DNA of 55,842 nt from positions 1 to 55,842 of the forward strand of contig JAHFCO010000006.1 in the NCBI GenBank assembly GCA_023249475.1, read 5' to 3'. The DNA comes from Bacillota bacterium. Its GTDB lineage: Bacteria; Bacillota_I; Bacilli_A; Erysipelotrichales; Erysipelotrichaceae. The notes below the pieces were generated by a model, which did no database searches, was not told the origin of the DNA, and saw only the letters and a list, made by a program, of their open reading frames with translations. The translations under genes and the position numbers were made by a program. Of this stretch, positions 1 to 8,445 are shown one piece after another (the stretch's first letter is position 1; the number at the start of each line of letters is the position of its first letter).

Positions 1-374
1 TGAAAGCCAATGCTTCGTCCATCGCGACGATCGGCATCTTCTTCCCCTTCATCATCGCTGCGATTTTGAAGACCGCCCAAGGATCTTCCACGGTTGCGAT
101 CACGACGACCGCCGGGATCTTGGGAAGCTTCGCGGCTACGGATTCCATGATGAACGTCCTTGGATTGAATACCCCGATGTTAGCCGTATTGGCCGTCATG
201 GCGATCGGTGCCGGGTCGATGACCGTATCCCATGCCAACGATAGTTATTTCTGGGTGGTGACCAACTTCGGCGGAATGAAGACCGAAGACGGATATGCGA
301 CCCAAACCGGTGTCACGCTGGTCATGGGGATCGCCGCGATGGCTGCGATCTTCGTCCTCTCACTCTTCCTCTAG
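1..374 (+). CDS. GntP-family permease, C-terminal fragment
   Basis: The reading frame is open from base 3, so the start lies outside the window. About 123 residues of the C-terminus remain, with two or three hydrophobic helices. The stretch around SSTVAITTTAGIL followed by SHANDSYFWVV is typical of the end of GntP gluconate/glycerate:H+ symporters. The gene for glycerate kinase follows 55 bases later, which suggests that this permease imports glycerate rather than gluconate. That substrate is inferred from context. Family assignment is fairly sure; the fragment is a window-edge truncation, not a broken gene. Confidence 0.85.
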   Translation, partial: KANASSIATIGIFFPFIIAAILKTAQGSSTVAITTTAGILGSFAATDSMMNVLGLNTPMLAVLAVMAIGAGSMTVSHANDSYFWVVTNFGGMKTEDGYATQTGVTLVMGIAAMAAIFVLSLFL

Positions 375-383
375 CATTCCTGC

Positions 384-406
384 GAGGGCTGATCCAATCA
401 GCCCTC
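384..406 (+). other. Intercistronic hairpin before glycerate kinase
   Basis: A perfect 10-bp inverted repeat (GAGGGCTGAT / ATCAGCCCTC, 3-base loop) lies between the permease and kinase genes. No T-run follows, so it is unlikely to be a full terminator. It may protect or separate the two parts of the mRNA. Confidence 0.6.
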
Positions 407-428
407 AATCACAATTGGAGATGAAACT

Positions 429-1559
429 ATGTTGAAACGGATCCTATGCATACCCGACTCGTTCAAAGGAACCTTGAGTTCTTCCCAAATCATCCATACC
501 GTGACGACCGTCTTTCAAAAACATCTTCCCGAGGTCCAAGTTATGGGCATCGAAGTCGCGGACGGCGGGGAAGGAAGCGTCGATGCGTTCCTGTCGATTT
601 CCGGCGGGGAGAAAATCTTCCACGAAGTGAGCGGTCCGCGTTTCGAGCGGATCGAATCCTTCTACGGAATTCTCCCGGGGAAAATCGCAGTCATCGAAAT
701 GGCTTCCTGCGCCGGTCTGCCTTTGGTCAAGGATCATCTTGACCCGCTCACGACGACGACTTACGGCGTCGGGGAACTGATGATTTCGGCGTGGGAAAAA
801 GGGTGTCGTAAGATGATCGTCGGCTTAGGCGGATCATCCACCAACGACGGGGGATGCGGCGCGGCGGCTGCGCTTGGGATCGAATTCTTCGACGAAGAAG
901 GGAAATCCTTCGTGCCGACCGGCGGTACGCTTGATCGCATCGCGAGGATCGATGCTTCCCATCCCCATCCGTTGATCAAGGGATCGGAAATCATCACGAT
1001 GTGCGACATCGACAACCCGATGTTCGGTCCGCAAGGGGCCGCCTACGTTTTCGGACCCCAAAAAGGGGCGGATCCGGAGAAGGTCCTCCTTTTAGACAAA
1101 GGCTTACGTCATCTTGCGAAGCGGATCGAAGACGATTTGAAGCAGGATGTCTCCCTCATCCCGGGAACCGGCGCCGCCGGCGGGATGGGTGCGGGGATGG
1201 TCGCCTTCTTCCACAGTTCGCTACAGTCGGGGATCGAAACGATCCTGGACGTTGCGAAATTCGACGATTTGGTACACGGCTGCGACCTGGTGATCACCGG
1301 TGAAGGCCGGATCGACTCGCAATCCTTGCGCGGGAAAGTCCCCATCGGTGTGGCGAAGCGCGCCAAGAAAGCCGGGGTCCCCGTCCTTTGCATCGTCGGA
1401 AGCATCGGCGAAGGCTTGGACGAAGCCTACGAATTGGGAATCACCTCGATCTTCAGCATCAATCCGCAACCGGTCGATTTCAGTATCGCGAAGACGCGTG
1501 CCGTCGAGAATCTGACGATCACGATCGAAAACTTCGCCCGCCTTTTCCGAGTATTCTAG
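429..1559 (+). CDS. glxK: Glycerate kinase
   Basis: This is a 376-residue cytosolic kinase of the GarK/GlxK family, which phosphorylates D-glycerate using ATP (mostly to 2-phosphoglycerate). The N-terminal PDSFKGTLSS, the central GLGGSSTNDGGCG and the C-terminal GEGRIDSQSLRGK are family signatures, and the length fits the usual 370-385. The start is supported by a GGAG site about ten bases upstream. It follows a GntP permease gene, so the pair probably imports and uses glycerate, feeding lower glycolysis. A hairpin with a T-rich tail follows the stop codon. Position of phosphorylation (C2 or C3) cannot be read from sequence. Confidence 0.92.
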   Translation: MLKRILCIPDSFKGTLSSSQIIHTVTTVFQKHLPEVQVMGIEVADGGEGSVDAFLSISGGEKIFHEVSGPRFERIESFYGILPGKIAVIEMASCAGLPLVKDHLDPLTTTTYGVGELMISAWEKGCRKMIVGLGGSSTNDGGCGAAAALGIEFFDEEGKSFVPTGGTLDRIARIDASHPHPLIKGSEIITMCDIDNPMFGPQGAAYVFGPQKGADPEKVLLLDKGLRHLAKRIEDDLKQDVSLIPGTGAAGGMGAGMVAFFHSSLQSGIETILDVAKFDDLVHGCDLVITGEGRIDSQSLRGKVPIGVAKRAKKAGVPVLCIVGSIGEGLDEAYELGITSIFSINPQPVDFSIAKTRAVENLTITIENFARLFRVF

Positions 1560-1606
1560 CAGCCGCTTCCGCCGAGGAACCATCGTCGGAGCGGTTGTTT
1601 TCTTTT
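1559..1606 (+). terminator. Probable terminator after glycerate kinase
   Basis: Imperfect GC-rich stem (AGCCGCTTCCG with CGGAGCGGTT) followed by a T-rich tract. The one-base bulge and interrupted T-run make it weaker than others in this window. Confidence 0.5.
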
Positions 1607-1656
1607 CGCGCTAAAAGTGATAGGATAGGGATAACTTTCAGAAAGAAGGTGGAGCG

Positions 1657-2412
1657 ATGGACGAACGTAGAATTTTGGAGACGGCGATGTTGGCGGGGGA
1701 GATCATGTCCGCCAGCGGGGCGGAGAGTTATCGCGTCGAAGATACGATGAACCGGATCCTGCACACCGCGGACGCAAAAAGCGCGGAGGCTTTCGCGGTC
1801 GTCACCGGGGTCTTCGCGACGCTTGAAACGGAAAACGAAGTCGTGACGCGCGTCAAACGCATCGCGCACCGGGACATCAATCTCGCCAAGATCGCCGAGG
1901 TCAATGAAATCTCACGGCTCTATTGCCAGAAGCAAATCAGCTTGGAGACCGCCTATGACCGGCTCCAGCATTTTACCGTTCGATCCTATTCGAAAGCGAT
2001 CCACAATCTCGCCATCCTGCTTCTTGTGTTATCCTTCAGTTTCCTCTTGGGCGGCGGCGTCCAAGAAGGGGTGCTCGCATCGATCAACGGGGTTCTGCTG
2101 ATCGGCGCACTCGTATTGGTGGATCGCGCCCAGGTCACACCGTTCCTTCGCACCTTGTTCGCCTCGACCGTCATCGCCTTCGGGGCGAGTTTCCTGAAAT
2201 CGTTCATGATGAAAGACGCCGTGCTCGACAACGTGATCATCGCATCCATGATGCCCTTGGTCCCCGGAACCGCGATCACGACGGCGATCCGCGACACCCT
2301 CAACGGCGATTACATGTCGGGGGGATCCAGAGCTTTGGAATCAATCGTCATCGCGGTGTCGATCGCCTTGGGTGTCGGGGCCGGCCTTTGGCTATGGAGG
2401 GCGCTGCCATGA
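1657..2412 (+). CDS. Threonine/serine exporter family protein, N-terminal half (YjjP/DUF1212-like)
   Basis: A 251-residue protein with a soluble N-terminal part (about 1-110) and four to five membrane helices after it. The early AGEIMSASGAESYRVEDTMNRI and the PLVPGTAITTAIRDTLNGDY segment match the ThrE-N/YjjP family. In many bacteria ThrE is split into this part and a YjjB-like partner; the next gene is that partner and overlaps by four bases (ATGA). The pair probably acts as an efflux permease for threonine/serine or a dicarboxylate. The substrate here is unknown. A GGTGGAG site precedes the ATG. Confidence 0.85.
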   Translation: MDERRILETAMLAGEIMSASGAESYRVEDTMNRILHTADAKSAEAFAVVTGVFATLETENEVVTRVKRIAHRDINLAKIAEVNEISRLYCQKQISLETAYDRLQHFTVRSYSKAIHNLAILLLVLSFSFLLGGGVQEGVLASINGVLLIGALVLVDRAQVTPFLRTLFASTVIAFGASFLKSFMMKDAVLDNVIIASMMPLVPGTAITTAIRDTLNGDYMSGGSRALESIVIAVSIALGVGAGLWLWRALP

Positions 2413-2849
2413 TCCTGCAAGTGTTGGGGGCGTTTTTGGTCGGGATCGCCGGGTCGATCATCCTGAATGCACCGAAGAAGGTGCTACCCTATGCGGCCAT
2501 GGTCAGTGCGACGGGTTGGTTCGCCTATCTTCAGTTCGAACATGTTCTTTCGGTTTCCATGTCGACCTTCTATGCCGGGCTCTTCATCGCCCTCTTTTCC
2601 CATATCGTCGCCCGGATCGTCAAGGTTCCGGTCACGCTGTTCCTGGTCACCGGTTTCCTTCCCTTGGTCCCGGGGGCCGGCATGTACGCCTTGGTCTTCG
2701 CGTTCATCCAAGGCGACATGGTCCAGGCGAACCTCGCTTTCCGTCTGGTCCTTGAGGTCGCCGGCATGATCGCCTTGTCGATCTTCGTCGTCGATTCAAT
2801 CTTCCGTATCCTGTTTCGTCCTTCAAGCGGTGAATTCACCAAACCTTAA
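2409..2849 (+). CDS. Threonine/serine exporter, C-terminal half (YjjB/DUF3815-like)
   Basis: A 146-residue, four-to-five-helix membrane protein. The LPLVPGAGMYALVFAFIQGD segment is the YjjB counterpart of the partner's PLVPG motif. The ATG at 2409 is preferred over upstream TTG codons because GGAGG lies at 2396-2400 and the start overlaps the upstream stop as ATGA, which implies translational coupling and a 1:1 complex. The role is as described for the upstream half; substrate not determined. Confidence 0.85.
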   Translation: MILQVLGAFLVGIAGSIILNAPKKVLPYAAMVSATGWFAYLQFEHVLSVSMSTFYAGLFIALFSHIVARIVKVPVTLFLVTGFLPLVPGAGMYALVFAFIQGDMVQANLAFRLVLEVAGMIALSIFVVDSIFRILFRPSSGEFTKP

Positions 2850-2915
2850 CCGATTCTTGCATTCAAATCGAAAAACACGTCGGGATTCGGCGTATAATAA
2901 GCAATGGAGGGCTTT

Positions 2916-3737
2916 ATGAGTACAAAATACATTTTCCTAGACATCGACGGGACCTTGCTGAGCCACACCTACGGCATCTCGAAGGGTTCCTTGGACACCT
3001 TGGTCCAATTACGTAAGAACGGACACAAAGTCTTCGTCTGTACCGGACGCTCGAAATCCTATGTGGACGATTATATCCGCAAACTCCCGTTCGACGGTTT
3101 CATCTACGGGGCGGGGGCGCATGTCACCTATGAAGAACAGGATTTGTTCATGCACATCATCCCCAGGGAAGAGGTCGAGAGAATGATCGAGTTCTTCCGC
3201 GCCTACAACATCTCCTTCATCCTGGAAGGCCCCAATTATGCCTTCCACGACGAATCGGCGTTGAAATTCTTCCGCGACCGGTGGATCCTTCAGATCTCGG
3301 ATACGCCGTACCTCAGTCTGCATAAACTGGCGGATGAGCGGATTCTTTCCGTGGTTTCCTATCCCGACATGACGGAGGAAATCAACAAGATTTCGATCTT
3401 TGCGAAAGGCGACGAGGACCTTGAACTGATCAAAGACACCTTCAACGCCAATTATCACCTCATCCTTTATCCGACCACCTCGTCCTGCGAAATCGTCGGA
3501 GAGGGCATCAATAAAGCCAGCGGCATCAAACACATGATGAAACACCTCGGCGGCGACTTGAAAGATTGCATCGCGATGGGGGATAGCATGAACGATTACG
3601 AAATGATCAAGGAATGCGGGTTGGGGATCGCGATGGGGAATGCGGACGAGAAAGTCAAAGCGATCGCGGACTACGTCACCGAATCCGTCGACAGCGACGG
3701 CATCGCCCACGCGATGCATCATTTCGGTTTGATTTAA
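2916..3737 (+). CDS. Cof-type HAD-superfamily phosphatase
   Basis: A 273-residue cytosolic hydrolase of the Cof/YkrA-type HAD IIB subfamily. Motif I FLDIDGTLL is at residues 6-14, with the nucleophile Asp in DIDGT. Motif II CTGRSK, the lysine in GINKASGIK and motif IV MGDSMNDYEM are all present. Such proteins dephosphorylate sugar phosphates, pyridoxal phosphate or flavin phosphates; the substrate cannot be told. ATG 2916 is chosen over ATG 2904 because the GGAGG at 2906-2910 overlaps the earlier start. A TATAAT box lies about 20 bases upstream of the ribosome site, so this gene has its own promoter. Confidence 0.85.
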   Translation: MSTKYIFLDIDGTLLSHTYGISKGSLDTLVQLRKNGHKVFVCTGRSKSYVDDYIRKLPFDGFIYGAGAHVTYEEQDLFMHIIPREEVERMIEFFRAYNISFILEGPNYAFHDESALKFFRDRWILQISDTPYLSLHKLADERILSVVSYPDMTEEINKISIFAKGDEDLELIKDTFNANYHLILYPTTSSCEIVGEGINKASGIKHMMKHLGGDLKDCIAMGDSMNDYEMIKECGLGIAMGNADEKVKAIADYVTESVDSDGIAHAMHHFGLI

Positions 3738-3753
3738 TAAAACAGGGGGAACC

Positions 3754-4335
3754 ATGAAACCATTACGCGACATCTTCTGGGGATTCATCCTACTCTTCTT
3801 CACCATCAACTTCAGCGTCGGCTTGGCGAAAGTCGTCATCCTGCCTCCGTTTGTCGGATACCTGATGATCTTGTCGGCGACCGGCCGATTGAAACCGATC
3901 GCCAAACACTTCAGAAAAATCGATTTCCCGCTTGTCGCCCTATCGGTTTTCTCACTGATCACCTTCGTCCTTTCCTTGATGGGGATCCCGATCGCCAATC
4001 AGGTCGATCCCGTCAGCATCCTGTTGATCCTCATTTCCGACGGCATCTATCTCTGGATGATGTATCTCATGTTTTACGGACTCCGCGATATCGCGGCGGC
4101 CGCGGGGAATGCGGAATACGGCACGCAGTTCACGGACCTGTTTCCGTTCTACGTGATTTTCCGCGTCGTCATCGGAATCGGTCTTTTGATTTTCCCGACC
4201 CTTACGATCTTGGCGCTCATCGCCAGTTTCATCCTGCACATCGTTTTCCTGGTCAGATTGTCGCGTTTCAGTAAGATCCCGCTTGAATTCACCATCGATC
4301 CCGACGACGTCGATCCCGCCTCATTCATTGAATGA
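3754..4335 (+). CDS. Four- to five-pass membrane protein, unknown function
   Basis: A 193-residue hydrophobic protein with helices at roughly 8-25, 28-42, 55-75, 85-105 and 135-175. I recognise no family motif. It starts 16 bases after the HAD gene with a GGGGGAA site, so the two are probably co-transcribed. Its last codons form the left arm of the terminator hairpin that ends the unit. The C-terminal tail is acidic (IDPDDVDPASFIE) and likely cytoplasmic. Confidence 0.7.
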   Translation: MKPLRDIFWGFILLFFTINFSVGLAKVVILPPFVGYLMILSATGRLKPIAKHFRKIDFPLVALSVFSLITFVLSLMGIPIANQVDPVSILLILISDGIYLWMMYLMFYGLRDIAAAAGNAEYGTQFTDLFPFYVIFRVVIGIGLLIFPTLTILALIASFILHIVFLVRLSRFSKIPLEFTIDPDDVDPASFIE

Positions 4336-4345
4336 GGTTTTTTTT
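4319..4345 (+). terminator. Intrinsic terminator overlapping the end of the upstream CDS
   Basis: CCTCATT / AATGAGG stem with a CATTG loop, followed by eight T. The stem covers the last five codons and the TGA stop of the upstream gene, so coding and termination share the same bases. Confidence 0.85.
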
Positions 4346-4384
4346 CGTTGTGGCTCGTGATACAATGGGAAACACGGAGAACCT

Positions 4385-5476
4385 ATGCGCAACTACAGTT
4401 TCTTGATCAAACCGGCGTCGTCCCTGTGCAACTATCGTTGCACCTATTGTTTTTACGCGGACGTCAGCGAACACCGCGAGATCAAATCCGCGGGGATCAT
4501 GGATGAAACCACGATGCGCAACCTGGTGAAGGTCGCGGTGGAGGCGCCGGATGCCACGGATCTTACTTTCGCCTTTCAAGGCGGAGAACCGACCTTGGCC
4601 GGACTGGGATATTTCAAGAACTTCACGCAGATGGTGGATGCCCTGAAATTACCGCATCAAACGATCCATTACGCATTGCAGACCAATGGGTCCAATCTGG
4701 ATGACGCGTGGTGCGTATTTCTAAAAGAGAACGGATTCCTCGTCGGCGTTTCACTGGACGGGTATCGTGCCAACCACGATTTCTTCCGTGTCAGCGCGAA
4801 AAAGACCGGGACGTTTGATGAAGTGATGAGCACGATCAAGCGATTGCGCGAACATAAGGTCGATTTCAACATCCTGACCGTCTTGACCCGGGTGCTGGCG
4901 AAACAACCCAAGAAACTCTACGAATTTTATCGAGCCCACTCGTTCAGCCATGTCCAATTGATCCCTTGTCTGCCGGGCTTGGATGGAAGCGAGGATCCCT
5001 ACGCCCTTACCCCGTCTGCTTTCGCCACGTTCTACAAGACCTTCTTCGATCTGTGGTACGAGGACTATATCCAAGGGAACTATATGAGCGTAACGCTCTT
5101 CGATAACGTCATCCCCATGTTTGCGGGGATCGCGCCACAGCAATGCGGGATGTTGGGGTTCTGTTCGCCCCAGTTCGTCGTCGAGGGGGACAGTACCGTC
5201 TATCCTTGCGACTTCTACGTCCTTGACCGCTATAAAATCGGCAACGTCAACGAGAATAGCTTACCGCAGATCATGAAGAACGAGATCCTGGATTCGTTCT
5301 TGCGCGAACCCAAACGCATGAGTCCCTTATGCCAAGACTGTGCGTTCAAAAAGATCTGCAACGGAAACTGCAAACGCTTGAACATCACGTACTTCGATGA
5401 TGGATACTGCGGCTATCAGGATTTTCTGCACTACGCCTATCCAAGGATGCGAAAGATCGTAGACCGTAAACCCTAA
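4385..5476 (+). CDS. Anaerobic sulfatase-maturating enzyme (radical SAM/SPASM)
   Basis: A 363-residue cytosolic Fe-S enzyme that converts a Cys (or Ser) in a sulfatase active site to C-alpha-formylglycine without oxygen. The radical SAM motif CNYRCTYC uses C15, C19 and C22; FQGGEPTL follows. The C-terminal SPASM part holds Cys residues for two auxiliary clusters (CGMLGFC, YPCDF, CQDCAFKKICNGNC). Length matches known anSMEs (about 370). A Cys-type sulfatase gene lies 440 bases downstream, its probable substrate. ATG 4385 follows a GGAG site; a TACAAT box at 4361 may be the -10 element. Confidence 0.93.
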   Translation: MRNYSFLIKPASSLCNYRCTYCFYADVSEHREIKSAGIMDETTMRNLVKVAVEAPDATDLTFAFQGGEPTLAGLGYFKNFTQMVDALKLPHQTIHYALQTNGSNLDDAWCVFLKENGFLVGVSLDGYRANHDFFRVSAKKTGTFDEVMSTIKRLREHKVDFNILTVLTRVLAKQPKKLYEFYRAHSFSHVQLIPCLPGLDGSEDPYALTPSAFATFYKTFFDLWYEDYIQGNYMSVTLFDNVIPMFAGIAPQQCGMLGFCSPQFVVEGDSTVYPCDFYVLDRYKIGNVNENSLPQIMKNEILDSFLREPKRMSPLCQDCAFKKICNGNCKRLNITYFDDGYCGYQDFLHYAYPRMRKIVDRKP

Positions 5477-5564
5477 CAAAGTCCGTCTCGTATCGTGGGT
5501 TGAAACCATCAAGAAAAGAGGTTAGGATGATTACTATAAAGCACATCACTTTTGGAGGGGATTC

Positions 5565-5714
5565 ATGGCGACGAAACAAGAAATCAGCGACTTCAAGAAG
5601 AAAGCGGACGCCTTCAACCGGGGGATCTACGCGGACTTGAAAAGCTATCGCATCGGGTTGGTGTTGATCCTAATCGCGGTGTCGGTTTATCTGCTAATCA
5701 CATTCATGGGATAA
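5565..5714 (+). CDS. Small single-pass membrane protein (49 residues)
   Basis: A 49-residue ORF with a strong GGAGGGG site eight bases before the ATG. The first half is charged (MATKQEISDFKKKADAFNR) and residues 30-48 form one hydrophobic helix ending at the C-terminus. No family recognised. It sits between the sulfatase maturase and the sulfatase. It could be a tail-anchored helper of either, but that is only positional inference. The good ribosome site and codon use like its neighbours argue that it is real. Confidence 0.65.
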   Translation: MATKQEISDFKKKADAFNRGIYADLKSYRIGLVLILIAVSVYLLITFMG

Positions 5715-5757
5715 AGATCGTCAAATAGCCGATGTAGGGTACGAATGGATTTTTCAT

Positions 5758-5789
5758 CAAAGGATCGTCTAGATGACGGTCCTTTTGTT
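5758..5789 (+). terminator. Intrinsic terminator
   Basis: AAAGGATCGTC pairs with GACGGTCCTTT (one G-T wobble) and a T-rich tail follows. It separates the maturase and small membrane gene from the sulfatase gene. Confidence 0.8.
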
Positions 5790-5918
5790 TGGTCGCAATG
5801 TCGGTGTTCCGACAAAAGCATGAAGAAAAACTGGAAACATTTTCCTAGATTTTGAAAACGCATCGGCAACTAAAGGATAGTATGTATAATGAGATTATCA
5901 ACGAACCAAGGAGTTCCT

Positions 5919-7391
5919 ATGAAACAACCCAACATCGTCTACTTCGTCGCGGATCAGATGCGCAGCGACTCCCTAGCCCATCTGGGGAACCCTGCGTCGA
6001 TCACGCCCAATCTCGACCACATCGCATTGCATGAAGGCGTGTCGTTCCAGAACGCCTATTGCCAAAACCCGGTATGCGTCCCTTCACGGTGCAGCTTTCT
6101 GACGGGGCTTTATCCGCATACCACGGGACATCGGACCATGCATTTCCTACAACGCGAAGACGAGCCGAACATTCTGCGTGTCATGAAAGAAGCCGGATAC
6201 GAAGTGATCTGGGTGGGTCGTAACGACATCATCCCCGCGCCGCGGTCGAAAGAACCGTATTGCGATGAATACTACGATGGAATCGACTTCTACAATAAAG
6301 TGATCCCCAATCCCGATGCGAAATTCAGAGGGATGGGACACCAGAACGCGGCGCAGAACCCATCCGACCTTTATTCCTTCTATGTCGGCAAAGGGGAGCG
6401 CAACGATCCGTTCATCGACTTGGACTGGAATTGTTTGAAGAGTGCGACGGATTATCTGGAGCGGAAAGCGGAAAAAGGCGACGAGCGTCCCTTCTTCCTC
6501 TACATCACCATCACCTTCCCGCATCCTCCCTATGCCTGCGAAGACCCGTGGTATTCCAGCATCGACCGATCGAAGTTGCCCAAGCGGCGGCCCGAAGCGA
6601 CTACGCTGAAGGATAAGGCCAGCATGCTGATGGAGATCGGCAAGAAACAACAGCTCTCGTCCTGGGATGAAGCCCGTTTCGACGAACTGCGTGCCACCTA
6701 CCTTGCGATGGTTTCCCGCTTCGACCATCAGTTCGGGTTGTTGACCGACAAATTGAAGCAAACCGGATTCTACGACGACAGTTCGATCTTCGTCTTCAGC
6801 GACCATGGGGATTTCACCACCGACTACGGTGTCGCGGAGAAAGCGCAGAACCTGTTCGAAAATCCCGTCAGCAACGTCCCGTTGATCGTCAAACCGGCGA
6901 AATCACTCGAGGTGAAACCCGGGGTATCCAAGGCTCTGGTCGAACTCAACGACCTGAGTGCGACGATCGCCGACATGGCGGGCATCGACCTTCCGTACAC
7001 CCAGTTCGGGAAATCGTTGCGCGATGCCATCGGCGGGAACCCTTTCCATAAAGATGCCGTCATTTGCGAAGGCGGACGGATCCATGGCGAGAAACAAGCG
7101 ATGGAGTTGGGCCATGGGGAAAGTTCCCCGTACTGGCCGCGGTTATCGACCCAGTATAGCGAAGGACCCGAACACACCAAAGCCGTCATGATCCGGATGG
7201 GAAACCTAAAATACACCTACCGTCTCTATGAGAAACATGAATTGTACGACTTGGATGTGGATCCGCTTGAACTTGAAAACCGGATCGACGCCCCTGAATA
7301 TCAAGGGGAAATCCTGAAGTTGAGAGAAAGACTGCTGAAATTCATGATCGAAACCGGTGATTATGTGCCGATGAAACGCGATCAACGATAG
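5919..7391 (+). CDS. Cys-type sulfatase (alkaline phosphatase superfamily)
   Basis: A 490-residue sulfatase. The activation motif CVPSR is at residues 53-57; C53 would be converted to formylglycine, and Cys in this place marks substrates of anaerobic maturases such as the one encoded upstream. Metal ligands are visible in VADQMR (D12) and FSDHGDF. There is no signal peptide, so the enzyme is predicted to be cytosolic and would act on imported sulfated molecules. The closest look is to choline-sulfatase or N-sulfoglucosamine-type enzymes, but the substrate is not identifiable. AAGGAG at 5908-5913 fixes ATG 5919. A TATAAT at 5885 is the likely -10 element, giving a separate promoter. Confidence 0.92.
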   Translation: MKQPNIVYFVADQMRSDSLAHLGNPASITPNLDHIALHEGVSFQNAYCQNPVCVPSRCSFLTGLYPHTTGHRTMHFLQREDEPNILRVMKEAGYEVIWVGRNDIIPAPRSKEPYCDEYYDGIDFYNKVIPNPDAKFRGMGHQNAAQNPSDLYSFYVGKGERNDPFIDLDWNCLKSATDYLERKAEKGDERPFFLYITITFPHPPYACEDPWYSSIDRSKLPKRRPEATTLKDKASMLMEIGKKQQLSSWDEARFDELRATYLAMVSRFDHQFGLLTDKLKQTGFYDDSSIFVFSDHGDFTTDYGVAEKAQNLFENPVSNVPLIVKPAKSLEVKPGVSKALVELNDLSATIADMAGIDLPYTQFGKSLRDAIGGNPFHKDAVICEGGRIHGEKQAMELGHGESSPYWPRLSTQYSEGPEHTKAVMIRMGNLKYTYRLYEKHELYDLDVDPLELENRIDAPEYQGEILKLRERLLKFMIETGDYVPMKRDQR

Positions 7392-7394
7392 AAA

Positions 7395-7424
7395 CCACCC
7401 CGTTCTACAACGGGGTTTTCTTTC
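7395..7424 (+). terminator. Intrinsic terminator after sulfatase gene
   Basis: ACCCCGTT / AACGGGGT stem with a CTAC loop, followed by TTTCTTT, just after the sulfatase stop codon. Confidence 0.85.
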
Positions 7425-7481
7425 GTTTGGCGAGAATTGTGAAATCCAAGAGAAATCGAACGTAGAAAAGAACACCATCAT

Positions 7482-7509
7482 TTGCGAAAACAAAGGAGTA
7501 TGCTAAACT
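7482..7509 (+). promoter_or_regulatory. Candidate sigma-A promoter for the aldo/keto reductase unit
   Basis: TTGCGA, 16-base spacer, TAAACT, located 20 bases before the AKR start codon and after the sulfatase terminator. Confidence 0.5.
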
Positions 7510-7529
7510 AAACCTAGAGGGTAACAACG

Positions 7530-8426
7530 ATGGAAACGATCAAGATCACACAGGATGTGGAACTGTCCCGCATCATTCAGGGACTTTGGCGTCTGAAGAA
7601 TTGGAATTTCGAGACCATCAACACGGTCAATTTCATGCATCGTTGCATCGAATTGGGCGTGACCACGTTCGACACCGCGGAAATCTACGGGGATTACGGC
7701 GTCGAAGAAGAGATCGGAAAAGCCTTGCTTTGGGATCCGGGCTTACGTGAGAAGATCCAACTCATCACCAAGACCGGCATCAACATGAAATCACCCGTCC
7801 GTTCCTATAAGATCGGACATTACGATACGCGCTACGAGAAGATCGTGGCGTCCTGCAAAGAGAGCATCGCGAAGATGAATTGCGGGTATCTCGACCTTTT
7901 CTTGATCCATCGGGAAGATCCGCTCATCGACCATGACGAAGTCGCACGGGCGTTGCATGATCTGAAGGAAGCCGGGTTGATCAAAGCCTACGGCGTCAGC
8001 AACTTCGATCCGTTCAAATTCGAAGCCCTTCAAAAAGCCACGGGCGATCAATTGGCCACCAACCAGATCGAAGTTTCCCCGGTGTGTTTCGAACACTTCA
8101 ACAGCGGATTGATGGACGTCCTGCAGAAACATCATGTCCATCCGATGATCTGGTCGCCGTTGGCGGGCGGGTTGTTGTTTACCTCCAACGATCCGATGTA
8201 TGTCAAGGTAAGACGCAAACTCGAAGAAATCGCAGACCGCCATCGTTCGACGCCGGAAACCATCGCCTATGCCTGGCTTCTGTATCATCCGGTCAAGATG
8301 ATGCCGATCAGCGGAAGCAGCTCCCTGGAGCGTCTGAGTGCCGCTTGCGACGCGTTCGATGTAAAATTAAGTCACGAAGAATGGTACGAAATCTATATCG
8401 CTTCCGGCCAACAACATTTGCGCTAA
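7530..8426 (+). CDS. Aldo/keto reductase (YdhF-like)
   Basis: A 298-residue NADPH-dependent oxidoreductase with a TIM-barrel fold. The catalytic tetrad is visible: D48 and Y53 (TFDTAEIYGDYG), K81 (ITKTG) and H127 (LIHREDP). The C-terminal SGSSSLERLSAACDAF binds the cofactor phosphate. Length and the MHRCIELGVTTFDTA segment resemble E. coli YdhF. Natural substrate unknown. It starts a likely operon with an alpha/beta hydrolase (19 bases later) and two small membrane proteins. Confidence 0.9.
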   Translation: METIKITQDVELSRIIQGLWRLKNWNFETINTVNFMHRCIELGVTTFDTAEIYGDYGVEEEIGKALLWDPGLREKIQLITKTGINMKSPVRSYKIGHYDTRYEKIVASCKESIAKMNCGYLDLFLIHREDPLIDHDEVARALHDLKEAGLIKAYGVSNFDPFKFEALQKATGDQLATNQIEVSPVCFEHFNSGLMDVLQKHHVHPMIWSPLAGGLLFTSNDPMYVKVRRKLEEIADRHRSTPETIAYAWLLYHPVKMMPISGSSSLERLSAACDAFDVKLSHEEWYEIYIASGQQHLR

Positions 8427-8445
8427 GGCGCGATCGGAGGGTCCC

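Noticed and set aside
3009-3998. 329-codon minus-strand open frame
   Set aside because: It lies opposite the HAD and membrane protein genes, has no ribosome site, and its product is compositionally odd (His/Asp/Gly/Val-rich), as expected for an antisense frame in GC-rich DNA.
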